Assembly: GCF_026213295.1 (NCBI RefSeq)
Contig: NC_079419.1
Location: 21,145,180 to 21,209,179, forward strand
Direction of reading: 5' to 3'
Source: Gadus chalcogrammus
Lineage: Eukaryota > Chordata > Actinopteri > Gadiformes > Gadidae
Length of the DNA: 64,000 nucleotides
The notes beneath the pieces are model-generated. The model ran no database searches, was not told the origin of the DNA, and saw only the letters and a program-made list of their open reading frames with translations. A program made the position numbers and the translations under genes. Positions 10,601-21,539 of the stretch are shown one piece after another (position 1 is the first letter of the stretch; every line of letters starts with the position of its first letter).

Positions 10601-12438
10601 GGTCATCAACCAACAGCAGTTCATACGCATCTTTGAGGAGAAGCCATATAAGAATAGCTCATGTTTAGGAGTGAACATATATCATCATAAAAAGCAGGAT
10701 ATTTTAGCTAAGATGATAGACAATAATTAGAGGGAAAAAAACGAACCTTTCAACAAAGTACAGGACATCTCTGATGTCACTTTCAGCCCTCTGCCGTACG
10801 TCTACAAATTTTGAATGTTTGAGCAGTGGCTCTTTCAGTGGCAGCTTCTTTAGTGCATAGGCCACAGCACTTGTCAGGAAACATAACACAGCTTCATGGA
10901 ATGAATCCACCTGCTGTGGTGTGATGTCACCCTCGTCAAGTAGCCTGTTGAGTTTAGCCCTGGTTGTGAACCCAATGTTCAACTTTCTTCCTGTTAGAGA
11001 TACAGCATACCATGTTAACATAAATGGTTTAACATGCTGATGCTGCAATATCAGCTAGACATATAGGGCAAGAAATCCAACCAGAAGCCCACTGTTAATG
11101 GAAGGACTACCACACACCTTAATAGGTTTCTACTCATGAAGTGACAAAATGCTAGGTACAAGGCTACGTGTCACATGTTATTGATCACATAGCACAGTGT
11201 TTGATCATAATAATAGTCAATCACTAACCTGGCAAATGGTTTGCCGTCTCCCCAAAGGCAATGTCACCAGGCTCCTCAAGGCCCTGCAGAGCTGCTGGAA
11301 CAATGAACTTTGAACAAAGCTTGCGTACAAATTTCTCCATCTATAACAGACATTTACAAAATAGTGGGTGAAACATGTTTTAGAAGATCCCTGCAGATAT
11401 CAGCAAGACACAGAATAGAAAAACTGCAAAATCCAATCCCACCTCATCATACAACATAAATATTGATGACCGCTCTCTTTGTAGAAGCAAGTTGAAAGTA
11501 GTGAAAGTTGGAACGGTGGCTTGAAAGAACAACAGGTACACTTCTGTCATGGGGTCAGTGAACGTCTGCACAAGCCTCTTGAACCTGGCCTGGTTTTCAT
11601 CTTGAATCAATCAATAAATAACACAAAACAAGAGGTTATCAATAATACAAGTATGTGACTAACAATCCATGTAGTTGCTGCATAATGAAATAGATAAATG
11701 ATGACCATACCAGCAGATTTGAAGTAGCTGGCCAGAGGTTCATAAAGCCTCAGGATCCTGGTCACACAGCGTTCAAGGCTTAGCCAACAAACCGAGACAT
11801 GGAGGAGGACCTCCATGTACTCCGCTTCATGGAGCTCACAAAACTCTGTTCCAGACATTTAATTCCATATAATTTATTTTCTACAGCTCAGCATTTCAAT
11901 ATTACATTTAATAGTATCAAACATGCATACCTCTCAGGTATCCTTTCCGATTTGTGCTACCCTTGAACCAGTAACCGATGTCCACTATCATGTCCTCCAA
12001 ATCAAAATGGGACACCTGCAATTAATCAAATCATAATCAGTCAATGCATGTAATTAGGATTCAAATAAAAAGTTACATGTAAAGACCTTAACTCACTTTA
12101 AAAAATCCCACTCCTGCAGCTTTGGCAGTGTTATGTGCCACATGACAAGGACAACCATGAATATAGGTGTTGGGATGCTTTTGGAGGACCCTAGAGGCAA
12201 TGGAATTACGTGATCCAACGATCACAGCTGCATTATCGACTGAGAGACCAATGCAGTTCTCCCAAGGGATGTCATGCTCCTCTAAGGCGGCGTTCATTTT
12301 GGTGAAGATCTCAATTGCTGTCCCACATCTCGTCCCAGTTGTTGTGCACATATTCAAGAACTGGTGGACAACTTTTCTGCCCATGAAGACCCGGACAGTA
12401 AGCGGGTTCATCTTTGCCACTCCTATAATGACAAGTTA

Positions 12439-12991
12439 TGCCGCTTTTCCACCGCACATGTAGCTCGACTCGACACGACACGACTCGACACGACTCGACA
12501 CGGTAGCAGCGCGGGTGCTTTTTCCACCGCAAATAGTACCTCCGGGACGTGGGCGGGGTCGTCTGCGCGAAAGGGCCGTGACGTATTTTTGTACGCGACG
12601 CAAACAACACCTACGTAACCCACACATGGACAGAACCCACATAACAACAATGGAGAACATCGATGCGATGGTATTCGTGGTCGTATTATTAGCTGGCATG
12701 TTGAAGAAGTGGAATATGTTGGCTGCGGCGCTACTATGGCTGTTCTATCGTTACCAGCATGGTTGCCATGTCGCTCTCGTGACTTCGTCACACTCTCTGG
12801 CCAATCAGTGGCCGGCCGTCTGCCGACGTCACCTTTTAGCATCGGCTCAGCCGCTTGGAACCTAGAGCGAGGCGGTACTAGAAAAAGCAGCCACTTGAGG
12901 TACTAGATCGCGGTGGAAACGCAAAAAAGGCGAGCTGAGTCGAGTCGAGTCGAGTCGTGTCGAGCTGGTACCATGCAGTGGAAAAGCGGCA
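12439..12991. mobile_element. Harbinger-type MITE, TSD TTA
   Basis: The ends TGCCGCTTTTCCACCGCA (12439-12456) and TGCAGTGGAAAAGCGGCA (12974-12991) are inverted with one mismatch in 18. TTA flanks both sides (12436-12438 and 12992-12994), the 3-bp duplication typical of PIF/Harbinger. Just inside each end are runs of CGACT/CGACA repeats in opposite orientation, giving a hairpin-prone subterminal zone. A short open frame in the middle (from 12652) shows no domain. It is non-autonomous. It lies in an intron of the hAT-1 gene, 14 bases upstream of the exon 3 acceptor. Confidence 0.88.
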
Positions 12992-13964
12992 TTAGAATCA
13001 TACAGATGTTCATGTTGTTGAGATTTAAAAATACACAAAGCAAATGTTTTTCAAAGGAGAAAAATCTCAAATAGTTTGGGAAATACCAGTGTCATTTGAC
13101 CCATCTATAACAAGGGTATAGGGGGCTTTTTTCATCTCCTTCACAAGCTCCTGTGTGAAATATGGCGCTATTGCTTCATTGGTAATGCAGGATGACTTTG
13201 TCCTAGCACACCTGTACTCCTGTGCTGTCTTCGAATCTCCGAAACATTATTTTAGGAGAGGCCCTAGGTGGTCCGCAAAGGCTAGGGGGATGTTGTGAAC
13301 TACCAACCCAGCTATCATTTTGACCTCAGCTCTTCTTGTCTGTAAGAAATTAAAAATGATTAGCCCTAACCCAAAAGACCATCATTTATTTCAAATCACC
13401 TGCAATAATTGGCCACAGGTAAAAAACACATTCAGCAACTAAGATCTCAAATTAAGACAATTACAAATTAATACTACACTACAAAACACAAATTAGTCAG
13501 AACTATCAACCATGACTTTACCGTGATCAACTATAACACACAACTCTTGACTGAACCTTGACAGGACCATTACACAAATCATACCTTAGCATCTTGTGCA
13601 GACATGCCCCCAACAGAGGGAATGGGCATTGCATTTTGTGATATTGTGGCTGAGGACTGGAGAGCCCGTTGCTTTTCTTGGTGGCCTTTGGTTTTTATGT
13701 GGCGCACTACATCTGTCACACCCTGGTGGCAACAGGAGTTTTCAATTCGGCACACTGCACACCAGTAGTGTGTGATGAGGGTCCCTCTCGTAATAAATGG
13801 CCATGAAGAGGTCCACTCATTTTTGAAAATGGATCTATATGTTGCTGCTCCAGCCAGAGCACGACTCTTCTGGCCCTGGTGTTGGATTGGGGGAGACCCT
13901 TCTGTCTGTCCCTCTGTGTCTTCTTCCATCTGCTCTGTTGGTCCTGCTATTTTTCCTGTCTGTT

Positions 13965-14127
13965 GCTCCTCTGCATGTGCTTCTATTTGTCCTGTCTGTG
14001 GCTCCTCTGCATGTGCTTCTCTATGTCCTGTCTGTGGCTCCTCTGCATGTGCTTCTATTTGTCCTGTCTGTGGCTCCTCTGCATGTGCTTCTATTTGTCC
14101 TGTCTGTTGCTCCTCTGCATGTTTTTC
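13965..14127. repeat. 36-bp coding minisatellite in hAT-1 exon 1
   Basis: Four to five tandem copies of a 36-bp unit encode the 12-residue motif AHAEEPQTGQIE on the minus strand, with small variants (EEQQTGKI, GHRE). The period is a multiple of three, so copy-number changes keep the frame. Confidence 0.9.
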
Positions 14128-14813
14128 AGTCTGTCCTGGCTGTAGCTCTCGCTGACCTGTCTCCTGCTCCCTCTGTCCTGTGTGTTGCTCCTCTGTCTGT
14201 TGTCCTGTCAGTGGTTCTGGCTGTTCTGTCAATGTGTTTCTCTGTCTTTTTTCACTTGGCTGCTTCTTTTCCTGTCAAAGGTCTCTTACGGGACATCTTT
14301 GAAACCTTAAAGAATTAAAATGGCGATCATGTTGGTTTAATAACTCTACTCTCAGTTATAAGAACATGCCTACTTCTATTGCACACATTTCTTGTAGCCT
14401 ATTATTTATGTTAAGGTCACCACACTAAATCAAGTCCACAGACACGCACAAACACAAACAAATAATTTCAAGATTTAAAGTTTAAGAGAGTGAGTTCTCA
14501 ATTGAAATGCATTTCATTGTAACATACCTTGTAAGTAACGTCTCAGATGAGAGTTTACATTCCCATCTGACTTCTCGAGGTAGTTTTTCCCGCCGTCTCA
14601 CTATTCTTCTGTCGCTAACTTCGGATGCAGGTTCAGTGGCGCTCAACAGCGCCATCTACCGTTGGGTAGTTTGGAAAGGAACGAACGCGTCTCAAAATAT
14701 ATATATATTTTTTTGCCGTGAGAAATTGGATGTGTGGCGTGTGTGCGTGTGTAAACAGGCAAAAGAGTGTGTCACACGGTGAAACCGTGAGAGTTGGCAG
14801 CTCTGGACTTTGC

Positions 14814-15179
14814 TATGGTCAAAAAGTAGTCATGAAATCATACATGTCTTCTCAAATTAATTTGGACAGCTATTCCTCAATGCTAGTTCCTTGTTTGTGA
14901 CATACAAGTTTCTTCTAGCATTTGTTAGTCAAATTGAAGTCTATTGCAGACTATTGCATATCGTTAAATAAAAATGATGGGAGTGCAATTAATTTGTATG
15001 TGACTTTATTATGGTCCGAAGATATGACGGGAGAGGCATTCGGCCCTCGAGGTATTACATTTTTTAAAATCTGGGTTAGCAGGACGCTTAGCGTCTACCT
15101 GCTATCTCGGTTTGTATCTATCTTCCGGTATTTATATCTGCGACCTGTTCTGCATACTCTGTATTGTATTCGCTGTTTA
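14814..15179. other. Spacer between hAT-1 and LINE-A
   Basis: No domain was recognised. It may include 5' UTR of LINE-A: the segment at about 15060-15200 is less AT-rich and leads directly into ORF1-like sequence. Confidence 0.35.
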
Positions 15180-15625
15180 CTCGTTGGAGCTCCGTCTTCA
15201 TCAACCACGGTAAGCATGGACCCCCCTTGCTCTTGCTCAACCTTTCTCATAGATAAGATGGCTGTTAGAGAGACGTATCTATCAGTTAGATGGGGAAAGG
15301 GTAGTGACTAGTGAGCATAAAGAAGACAGATGCTCCAGAAAGTATGATAAGAGACCGGCCAGGCGGACTCGTAGAACTGATGCTATCGTTAGCACTAACT
15401 CCATCAAGGCAATCCTGTCGGCAGCACCACTTGCAGCAGCCCGCCTGGCAAGTCTTTTTCGGGGGTACAAACGCTAGTTATAGGCGACTCTGTTACACGT
15501 AAAGTTAAACTATACATGCCAGCGAAAGTTATTTGCCTACCCGGGGCCAGGGCTCCCGACATTGAAGCTTATCTTAGGGTGCTGGCATGCAGACCAGTTA
15601 ACCAGGATGATGTATCTATTTCACC
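15180..15625 (+). pseudogene. LINE-A ORF1, SGNH-hydrolase region
   Basis: The stretch [20 protein letters not shown] followed by [19 protein letters not shown] (about 15460-15595) contains the GDS nucleophile block of SGNH/GDSL hydrolases, the esterase-like domain found in ORF1 of L2 and some CR1 LINEs. Upstream is a basic region (RKYDKRPARRTRRTDAIV) after a possible start MDPPCSCSTFLID near 15218. Frame changes occur near 15310 and 15460. Its role in the retrotransposon is probably RNA or membrane handling, but is poorly defined. It is cut by hAT-2. Confidence 0.68.
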
Positions 15626-18600
15626 CAGTGGCGCAAAAAGTGGGTATGCACTATATGCGGTGCATAGGGGCGCGGCACTAGATTGGGCGCCAAAGCGATG
15701 GAGTAAAATTATTTTGCTGGAGGCGGGCGCCAGAGTGTTTTCATTTGAATCGCATTGTCATCTGATGACCGGTACCTAAATATGGAGAGGCAGAGAAGAA
15801 AGCTCTCGGGGTCACAGAAAAATAAAGATTGAGAAGGAGAAAGAGTGCGCAGGGATGAAAGAAAGCTTTTCCAGTGGTTGAAAGACAGTAGGTAAGTTAT
15901 GTCAGTGTATCAAGAAGAGGCTTGTAAATATTCAGGTTAGCTAAATCTACTACTAGTAAAACGACAGGTTACTGTTGTCTTGCAACTGTGTACTGATCAT
16001 AATTGAACCTACAATATAACAGATCATGACAAGAAAAATAAAGGAACTTGTTTGTGGTTATTTTGTTTTGCTTTTGCAGTTTTATGTAAATAGACCCTGT
16101 AAAAACGGTGTTATAAAGTTGATACAAAAATATTATTTTCCCGTGATTGAAAGTATGATGATTCGAATGTGGCGGCCATTAGTCTACATAGGTAAGGGAT
16201 AATGTATAGAACTGGGGAAATAAAGCCCTGACAGGGCGAACAGGACACCACTGGAAGTTGTGAAGGCCAATGCAAGTGAACGGAGCGTTTCACGGCATTG
16301 AGAAGAGCCGTGTAATAATTAAAAATAATAACAATTTTAAACTCAGTTTTTACTTTTTTTATTTTTTTGGTTTTGGGTCCAACATTTTCATATAGTATGT
16401 TTCCATTAAGGATATGAATTAAAATGAAAAATTCAAGTGTTTTTATGTGATTTGACTGCTGTATTTTTGAAACCTCCTAAACACAAAGTTCATATCACTC
16501 AGTTGTGATGATGGAGCAAAAGCAGAGAAGAAGAGGGAGAAAGAATCAGGACAGACCGGCGAAGGCGACAGGTTGGTCTAATATTAGGTGGAAGTGTAGG
16601 AACAGCCACTTGATACCAAGTGATTCATTTCTAGATATTATTTATATTGAAGAATTGCATTACCAATATGTGCAATTTATTCAAAGCTATCAAATAATGC
16701 TTGTTTGACAATATGACTTAGTAGAGAAGAACACAGGCAAGGGGTGAGGGAGACAGACATGAGGTTGGTGATGGCATCTGCTATAGAGGAGACCAGTGAT
16801 GACATCAGGTAGGAATAATTAAACTAGTGAGGCCAAAAAAACCTAAATGCCCGTTGATTAATTTCTGCTGACCAACCTATTCACTGTGTCCTTTTGGGAA
16901 AATTAGTGCAGGCAGTCAATCACCACTGAGGAGTATGTTGAACAGAGAGGTGAAGATGAGGGAGAGGAACAGAGAGGTCCAGATGATGATGAAGAGGAAC
17001 AGGAACTGAGAGGTGCAGAAGGGAGGGCTGGGGCAAGGGGCAACTCAGAAGATCCATCTGAATGGCCTTCACCACATGAAATGGGGGACTCATTGAGGCA
17101 ATACATGGTTGAGAATGGGCCACAGAAATGTCCTGATGGGCCATATCCAAGATCATATAAAAGTAAAAGGTGTTTTGCCAAAGCATACTGTTTTCGTGTA
17201 CTGTCAAATGGAGAGAAAGTGGAGCGGGATTGGTTACTGTACTCCAAAAGTTCTAACAGAGTCTATTGTTTTGCATGTAAGCTTTTTGGTAAAGCTAAAG
17301 TTGCTGACACGCGCCTTGTGGTGGGGTATAATAACTGGCAGTATCTTTCCAAAACACTGAAGCACCATGAAACAAGTGGTTATCACATAAATGCTTATCT
17401 GATGTGGAAAGAATTGGCATCCCGCTTACGCCTAGGTAAAACTATTGATGGTGAATTGCAGAGAGCCATGGCTGCTGAAAAGGCACACTGGAGAAGTGTG
17501 TCGACTCGAGTGATCGACTGCATACTCTTCCTTGCAGAAAGAAATCTGCCACTGAGGGGGTAAAATGCACAGTTAGGAAATCCTAGAAATGGCTATCCTT
17601 GAGCTCATAGCACGGTATGATGTTACACTAGCAGAGCATCTTAGAAAGGCTGCCTCAAAAAAAACACTGGATATCTGTCCTGGTGCAATGAATTTTTAGA
17701 TTCAATATCAGAGTGTGCTTTAGGTCAAATTTGTGCCCAGATCAAAGCCTCCAAGTACTTTGCAGTGGAATTGGACTGCACACCCGATATTTCAAAGCAA
17801 GAGCAGGCCTCAGTTATCATACGTATATTCATACAGATGAGAAGAAGAAGGTCTACATTACTGAATCTTTCCTGGGGTTCACTGCTGTGAAGGACACAAC
17901 TGGGAATGGCCTCACAGATACACTGACAGGGGTGCTGGATAGTCTGGGGTTGGAGTTGACTAATTGTAGGGGGCAAAGTTACGACAATGGTGCTAATGAA
18001 GGGCATACACAAGGGTGTCCAAGCTTTAATACAACAGAGATGTCCAGAGGCTCTGTTCATCCCCTGCTGTAGCCACAGCCTGAACCTTTTGTTATGCGAT
18101 GCAGCCTCATCCAACTGAGAGTGTCTAACCTTCTTTGGCACTCTTCAAAGATTGTACACCATCTTTTCGTCTTCTGTGAAGAGGTGGGATATTCTCACAG
18201 AATTTGTTGTCATCACACTGAAGCCTCTGAGTGACACCAGGTGGGAAGCTAAGCTAGACTCTGTCAAAGCTGTACGTTTCCAGTTGGGGGGGATTCTAGA
18301 TGCACTAGAAAAGCTTGAAGAAGTGGCAGGAGACAGCAAAATAGTCTCAAAGGCAAAGTCACTGTCTGCCGAGATTGTAACTATGGAGTTCCTTGTGTGC
18401 CTCTTGGTTTGGTATAACTTATTGTCAGAGATCAACTTTGCAAGCAAGGCACTACAAGCAGCAGATGTCTCAATGGACACTAGATTGATCGATTCTCTGA
18501 AAGAGTTTTTGCTCAAGTATAGAGAGGAGGGCTTTCAGAAGTCACTTGACATTGCACGCAGGATAGCCATTGAAATGGATGCTTCTCCAGAATTCAAAGA

Positions 18601-19327
18601 GAGACGTTTTAGGAAGCAAATGAGGTTCCAAGATGACAATTCCAGCACTGGTCATCATGAAAATGAACCCGAGAGGCACTTGTGTCTGAGAAATATGAAT
18701 TCATCCCTAAAATGGAGCACATGAAAAAGCTGAGCTGGAGGAATCAGTTACCAGATAAGGGTTACAAGGCTCTTGAGAAGATACATTTCCTCATACAGGA
18801 GAATCTTGATTTGGTGTTCCCAAATTTGACAGTAGCTCTTAGAGTTTCCTGACCATGCCTCTGACGGTTGCATCTGCAGAGAGATCGTTCAGTAAGCTGA
18901 AGCTTATAAAAATATACCTTTGTTTGAGTATGAGCAATGATCGCTTGTCTCAGTTAGCAGTGATCTCTATTGAAAACAGTGTGGCACGGTCTATTTCATT
19001 TGATGCCAGTCTTGACAAATGGGCAAGTGCAAAGGCACGACATGTAACAATTTAGTGGTAACATTGTTACATAAAGCACAAACTGTTGTGCAGATGTTCA
19101 GTACAGAGAATGTATTGAGCTGCTGTAACATGTTATTACATTATCATAGGCTACATTATTATTTGTTTTGGATTGAGCTGATCACCTGCTGTAATATGAA
19201 ACTTAAAATGGAAGTCAGTATTGTGTTTATTGTGTTGTGTTTTTTTTGGGATTCCATGAATAAATTATTTATAATTTATTTTTAAACGTAAAAAAAAAAA
19301 AAAAAATGGTGGTGGGGGGAAACCCTG
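15626..19327 (+). mobile_element. hAT-2: TTF-finger hAT transposon, TSD ATTTCACC
   Basis: The left end starts CAGTGGCGCAAAAAGTGGG at 15626 and the right end finishes GGGGGGAAACCCTG at 19327. A perfect 8-bp ATTTCACC flanks both (15618-15625 and 19328-19335), the duplication length of hAT elements. The terminal repeats agree only in the first bases (CAGTGG against CAGGGT), so the right terminus may be decayed. The element carries a plus-strand transposase gene. An A-run at about 19289-19306 follows AATAAA at 19258; because introns are kept upstream, I read this as the normal gene end and not as a retrocopy. Confidence 0.82.
16508..19055 (+). pseudogene. hAT-2 transposase (TTF zinc finger, hAT C-terminal dimerisation domain)
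   Basis: Small upstream exons are likely at about 16508-16571 and 16769-16808, and the main coding region runs from about 16908. It opens with an acidic stretch (GEDEGEEQRGPDDDEEEQE), then the TTF-type finger ERDWLLYSKSSNRVYCFACK and GYNNWQYLSKTLKHHETS. The catalytic region includes KYFAVELDCTPDISKQEQAS and a RGQSYDNGAN block. The C-terminus has MPLTVASAERSFSKLKLIK, the hAT dimerisation motif, and ends at 19055. The family resembles ZMYM1/TTF-domain hAT transposases. Breaks include a stop near 17563, a stop near 17699, a frame change near 17840, a stop near 18113 and frame changes between 18690 and 18855. It is clearly a pseudogene. Confidence 0.82.
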
Positions 19328-20067
19328 ATTTCACCAACCCCTACAGAGCTGAGTGTTAACCGGACTCCCTCTGACAATAACGCGGCACCAATATGTACTG
19401 GAATGCTGCCTCGCTCTGTCTCGAGGTGTAAAACCCCTAGGTGTAGGCTGTAACCAGTATGTCAAAATCACACTATTTCACCAACCCCTTCAGACCTGAG
19501 TGTTAACCGGATTCCCTCTGAAAATAACGCTGTACCTACAGTATATGTACGGTGGTGCTGCCTCGCGCTGTCTTGAGGTGTAAAACCCGCAGGCGAAGGC
19601 CGCCATCAGTATGTCAAAATCTGTGTTAACCAGACTCCCTCTGAAAATAATAAAACGGAAGTACTCTAAGGATCTAATTGTTGATAATAAGATAGACATC
19701 CTGGGCCTATGCAAATCCTGGTTAAAACCAGATGGATTTCTAGCCATAAAAAAAGCTATTCCCCCCAATTACGTTAGCTCCCATGTATCTAGAGAACAAA
19801 AGAAAGGTGGTGAAGTAGCGCTAATATCTAATTTTAAGCTTAAATTAAAGCCAAAGAATATATATATATTCACATCCATTGAGGTTCTGCTCCTTAGTTC
19901 CCCGACAAACAAAACGAGTTCCAGACTCCGTTTTAGCTGTAGTATACCGCCCCCCAGGACCGTACTCACTATTTGTAGATGAGTTTTCAGATTTTTCTAA
20001 CATATTCAGACAATATTTTGCTTCAACATTCATGTGAGATGAACCAGACACTCTGATTATAGGAGAC
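19328..20067 (+). pseudogene. LINE-A ORF1 end and ORF2 endonuclease N-part
   Basis: The first part (19328-19617) is an imperfect tandem duplication of about 145 bp; both copies begin with ATTTCACCAACCCC and contain GAGTGTTAACCGG. ORF2 sequence follows: LIVDNKIDILGLCKSWLKPD and IPPNYVSSHVSREQKKGGEV, the N-terminal motifs of the L2 apurinic-type endonuclease that makes the priming nick. It ends at PDTLIIGD (20067), where hAT-3 begins. Stops and frame changes are present. Both copies of the 145-bp repeat carry the 8-mer that served as the hAT-2 target. Confidence 0.7.
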
Positions 20068-21112
20068 TAGGGCTGCACGATATGGGCAAAATATGATATC
20101 CCGATTTTTTGGCTAATGTCGATATACCGATATATATCTCGATATTTTCTATAGAGTGGGTTAGATGTTTTTTATGTAAGTCAAAAACCACATGTGAGAT
20201 GTTTCAAGCACTTATATTAAAATATAGGGCCATATGACTGCAACATGTGATTTGTATCGTTATTTTCAATCAGAATTCAATGAATCCATTTAAAAAAAGA
20301 AAAGGGTGTTTTTCCTGCTTCTCCCAATAATCACCTATGCAAAACAATATAAAGCTGTAGGTTACACACATTAGCTACCATTAAGAGCATTGGCTTCGTC
20401 GCATTGTACTATGGTGAGGGTTTCAGTGCGCCGTAACTTTAATCCCCCGCCCCCTCCCTTCTCCGTTCCATTTTGGAACATGTTTGGTTTCATTTCGCTT
20501 GTTTCGTATATTTTAATTAATTAATTAAGAGCGTCACCAGAGGGCGCCCCCAACACATTTGCCGATCGCCGGCCCTGGTTTCGGGGCAGAAGAAACTGTC
20601 GCGGCCGGCGATGCAGCAGCACAGCCACGGACTTTTACGCATTCCTCATACTGCACTTTGTGCCGCTGCTGTAAATGGTGGAACAGATTTGTCGTGCTTC
20701 CACTTTTAGTCGCAACGGTTTTGCTACACTCTACAGATGACCTGCAGCTGCTGCTCATCTGTTTTTTTTAAACCCTAACTATTTCCACATTATGGAGCCG
20801 TTGTTTCTCCTCTTTGAAACAATTTCGTCTCCTGCCGCCGTCTCGTTTCTTACGGTACATCCATGCTTGTTGTGTTGTGAGGGGGCGGCGGGGCGGAGAA
20901 TGAGGCGGTCTATTGCCACGGCACGTTAGTTAAGATCAGAGTGAGAGGGGGAGGGTTCGCCGCTCACAGTCTCCAAGGCAGCGCTGTAGAGGCTTGAGCG
21001 GCAAACGTACCATTTTAACGCATATCGATATAACGATATTGTCAAATCTTGTATCCACTTGGAATTTATATCGATATATCGTACATATCCGTATAATCCT
21101 AGCAGCCTCTAT
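20068..21112 (-). mobile_element. hAT-3: BED-finger hAT remnant
   Basis: The left end TAGGGCTGCACGATATGGGC (20068) is a terminus typical of fish hAT elements, followed by CGATAT-rich subterminal repeats (ATCGATATACCGATATATAT). The right part mirrors this with CGATATAACGATATTG and TATATCGATATATCGTACAT near 21025-21085, and ends near GCAGCCTCTA (21112). The right terminus is degenerate. Flanks share only TAGGA (20060-20064 and 21113-21117), so the duplication is uncertain. Most of the transposase is deleted; only a BED finger remains. Confidence 0.65.
20534..20758 (-). pseudogene. BED-type zinc finger, N-terminal transposase fragment
   Basis: The minus strand reads VATKSGSTTNLFHHLQQRHK followed by VQYEECVK, the second half of a BED finger with its paired histidines. 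BED fingers bind DNA in hAT transposases such as the ZBED group. A Cys-containing first half is poorly preserved (SSSCRSSVECSK). No catalytic domain follows before the element ends. Confidence 0.68.
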
Positions 21113-21289
21113 AGGAACTCAACCACAAGCATATAAACCGTTAAGAAATCAAAACAATCACTTCCCATATGGATGGTTAGTGATATCAACCATAAACTAG
21201 CCAAATCATATTGGAAAACCCCTAAAATCTTCACAGATTATGTGCATGCAGGATTTAATGAATCAAAGAGAACAGTCAGAACTTCTGAA

Positions 21290-21535
21290 GAGGTACACTG
21301 ATCTATTGGATCACTGGACAAAATACACATCAACTCATTCATCAGTGGACCCATACCATCAGTTGAATAAAGGGGAATCAGGGGAATAAACAGATTCAGT
21401 CGTCTACTTGCACTGAATACATGGCTTTCCAGAGTCTGCAATGAAAGAGGAAGGGGCTTTATTGACAATTTCAAACGTATTCTGGGGCGCAAATATCTTT
21501 TCAGAGCAGATGGCCCTACACCCAAACAGGTTTAG
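21290..21535 (+). pseudogene. LINE-B ORF1, SGNH-hydrolase C-terminal part
   Basis: The frame reads RLLALNTWLSRVCNERGRGF and FRADGPTPKQV before a TAG near 21533. The motif of an aspartate and histidine-like block close to the end (FRADG.TP in place of the usual DG.HP) corresponds to the last catalytic block of SGNH hydrolases, with the histidine replaced by threonine. A stop near 21368 breaks the frame. Confidence 0.6.
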
Positions 21536-21539
21536 GCCT

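Larger units (their letters stand above)
10747..14296 (-). pseudogene. hAT-1 transposase, eight recognisable exons, 3' end missing
   Basis: Minus-strand exons with GT/AG borders and consistent phase lie at 14296-13585, 13339-13087, 12422-12097, 12015-11931, 11845-11711, 11600-11443, 11340-11229 and 10990-10747. Exon 1 has a low-complexity region of 12-residue repeats, then a zinc finger (WCAVCRIENSCC ... VVRHIKTKGHQEK). Later exons contain [33 protein letters not shown] and [18 protein letters not shown], which match the catalytic core of hAT-derived proteins such as the ZNF862/ZMYM group. Two lesions are visible: a one-base frame change between the ATG (14294-14296) and the repeat region, and an in-frame TAA at 13247-13249. 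The C-terminal dimerisation domain was not found; the LINE insertion lies just beyond exon 8. Function would be transposition of hAT-1, or historically a domesticated protein. The terminal repeats favour a transposon. Confidence 0.75.
6947..14805 (-). mobile_element. hAT-1: hAT transposon with multi-exon transposase and two nested insertions
   Basis: The left end CAGAGCTGCCAACT (6947-6960) is mirrored by AGTTGGCAGCTCTG at 14792-14805, a terminal inverted repeat starting with CAG as in hAT elements. A direct GACTTT lies outside each end (6941-6946 and 14806-14811). This is shorter than the usual 8 bp, so the duplication is either degenerate or offset. The element encodes a minus-strand hAT-like transposase (10747-14296). 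It is interrupted by an RTE-like LINE (about 7468-10600) and a Harbinger-type MITE (12439-12991), which together account for about 3.7 kb of its 7.86 kb. The last transposase exon or exons were not found between 6947 and 7467. Confidence 0.72.

Noticed and set aside
12652..12906. Small hydrophobic open frame inside the Harbinger-type MITE as a gene
   Set aside because: There is no recognisable domain, and the element is only 553 bp; it is likely leftover sequence from an autonomous parent.
13772..14318. Leucine- and cysteine-rich plus-strand open frames that look like membrane proteins
   Set aside because: They are antisense shadows of the Q/E/T-rich repeat in hAT-1 exon 1.
19258..19306. AATAAA plus A-run suggesting that hAT-2 is a processed retrocopy
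   Set aside because: The element has an 8-bp duplication outside DNA-transposon ends and keeps introns upstream; the A-run is more simply the native 3' region.
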